The translations under genes were made by a program, and so were the position numbers. A stretch of DNA of 15,357 nucleotides, from the NCBI GenBank assembly GCA_002470695.1, contig DKNM01000077.1:1-15357 (forward strand), in the 5' to 3' direction. Positions 14,658 to 15,357 of this stretch are shown here, piece after piece (position 1 is the stretch's first letter; each line of letters begins with the position of its first letter). The notes beneath the pieces are model-generated. The model saw only the letters and a program-made list of their open reading frames with translations, was not told the origin of the DNA and did no database searches. Origin of the DNA: Candidatus Neomicrothrix sp. UBA7388 (GTDB taxonomy: Bacteria > Actinomycetota > Acidimicrobiia > Acidimicrobiales > Poriferisodalaceae).

Positions 14658-15357
14658 TCAGTGAATCGATCCCTCTCCATCGCTGAGACTCGGAGCATCA
14701 TGCCCAGTCCTCATTGCGATGATCTCTGCGAAGATAGAGACAGCCGTTTCCTCTGGCGTCCGGCCTCCTATATCAAGACCGATCGGTGACCGAACGCGCT
14801 CGAGTTGCTTACGAGTTACACCTTCCTCCAAAAGCCTCTGCACGCGCTTTTCGTGAGTTTGTCTCGACCCCATTGCGCCGAGATAACCGACCCGGGTAGG
14901 AAGAGCTCCGACTATCGCCGGAACATCAAATTTCGCATCGTGGGTTAAAACGCAAACCGCATCTCGGGGACCTAACTCAGCGCCTATTCGATCCAAAAGT
15001 CGGTCCGGCCAGTCGACTACAACTTCGTCGGCCATAGGAAACCGTCTACGCGTTGCGAACACTTCACGCGCATCGCAAACGGTGACACGGAAGCCCAGCA
15101 GTTTTCCTTGACTTGCGAGCGCTCTGGTGAAGTCGACCGCACCGAAGATAACAAGGTGCGGTCGGCGAGCATGACACTCGATAAACACGCTCAAATCATG
15201 CTGGCGCGCCTCGCCGTCCGAACCGTAGTGACGCACCTCACTAGTCCCGGCGTCGAGCATCGCTAAAGCATCTCGTTTTACAACGCGATCAAGATTTATC
15301 CCACCTAGGGAGCCAAGCGAAAAGCCGGATTCATCAACTAGAAGTTTGGAGCCAATC
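14658..15357 (-). CDS. XdhC/CoxI family Mo-hydroxylase maturation factor (5' end outside window)
   Basis: Maturation factor that binds, and helps sulfurate and insert, the molybdenum cofactor into xanthine dehydrogenase/CO dehydrogenase-type enzymes. An internal ATG at 15260 would give 200 residues, but the frame is open to the right edge, and the extra residues (KLLVDESGF, then GSLGGINLDRVVKRDALAM) match the XdhC N-terminal domain, so the gene starts beyond 15357. The C-terminal domain shows IFGAVDFTRAL, VCDAREVFATRRRFPMADE, CVLTHDAKFDVPA, GYLGAMGSRQTHEKR and PIGLDIGGRTPEETAVSI, all typical. The Cys often found after the N-terminal SxGG turn is Asn here, apparently normal in this actinobacterial subgroup. 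It is the most upstream gene seen of the operon; structural Mo-hydroxylase genes may lie further right. Confidence 0.94.
   Translation of the reverse strand, partial: IGSKLLVDESGFSLGSLGGINLDRVVKRDALAMLDAGTSEVRHYGSDGEARQHDLSVFIECHARRPHLVIFGAVDFTRALASQGKLLGFRVTVCDAREVFATRRRFPMADEVVVDWPDRLLDRIGAELGPRDAVCVLTHDAKFDVPAIVGALPTRVGYLGAMGSRQTHEKRVQRLLEEGVTRKQLERVRSPIGLDIGGRTPEETAVSIFAEIIAMRTGHDAPSLSDGEGSIH

Noticed and set aside
1..15357. CRISPR array, insertion sequence or prophage
   Set aside because: The window was read for regularly spaced repeats, transposase motifs, terminal inverted repeats and phage genes; none was seen, although a Cas4-like nuclease is present.

Overview
The window reads as part of an actinobacterial chromosome, most likely an uncultured, mid-GC (roughly half G+C by eye) relative of the Acidimicrobiia. 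Supporting signs are an F420-type luciferase-like oxidoreductase, a cytochrome P450, the actinobacterial DUF501-Ppx/GppA gene pair, and an XdhC/CoxI protein and acyl-CoA dehydrogenase of types familiar from actinobacteria. The taxonomy rests on recognised protein families, not on a marker-gene search.

Left part (1-4831): the N-terminal part of an MFS transporter leaves the left edge on the minus strand. It is divergent from a translationally coupled pair (ATGA overlap) of a D-2-hydroxyacid dehydrogenase and an F420-dependent oxidoreductase. A myo-inositol-1-phosphate synthase on the minus strand then faces away from a LysR-type regulator. The 79 bp between them hold a tight cluster of ACTT/AAGT palindromes that looks like an operator, and a -10 box placed for a leaderless synthase mRNA.

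Middle (4886-8546): a P450 and an RdmC-like alpha/beta hydrolase (TAATG coupled, minus strand) diverge over 40 bp from a SnoaL-like protein and a ketopantoate-reductase-like enzyme (ATGA coupled, plus strand). This resembles a compact oxidative catabolism or tailoring module whose substrate cannot be read from the sequence. The reductase ends one base from the 3' end of a convergent tRNA-Leu(UAA).

Right part (8601-15357): an unrecognised 135-aa protein diverges from a stand-alone PD-(D/E)XK nuclease with four cysteines placed as in AddB/Cas4-type iron-sulfur nucleases. From the right edge inward, a seven-gene collinear minus-strand run follows: XdhC/CoxI (5' end outside the window), acyl-CoA dehydrogenase, MocA-like nucleotidyltransferase, CoxG-like membrane-anchored SRPBCC protein, DUF501, Ppx/GppA phosphatase, RimJ-type acetyltransferase. 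The first four look like accessory genes for a molybdenum hydroxylase of the CO dehydrogenase/xanthine dehydrogenase family; its structural subunits are not in the window and may lie beyond the right edge. No CRISPR array, insertion sequence, prophage or rRNA was seen. No intergenic gap exceeds about 200 bp.
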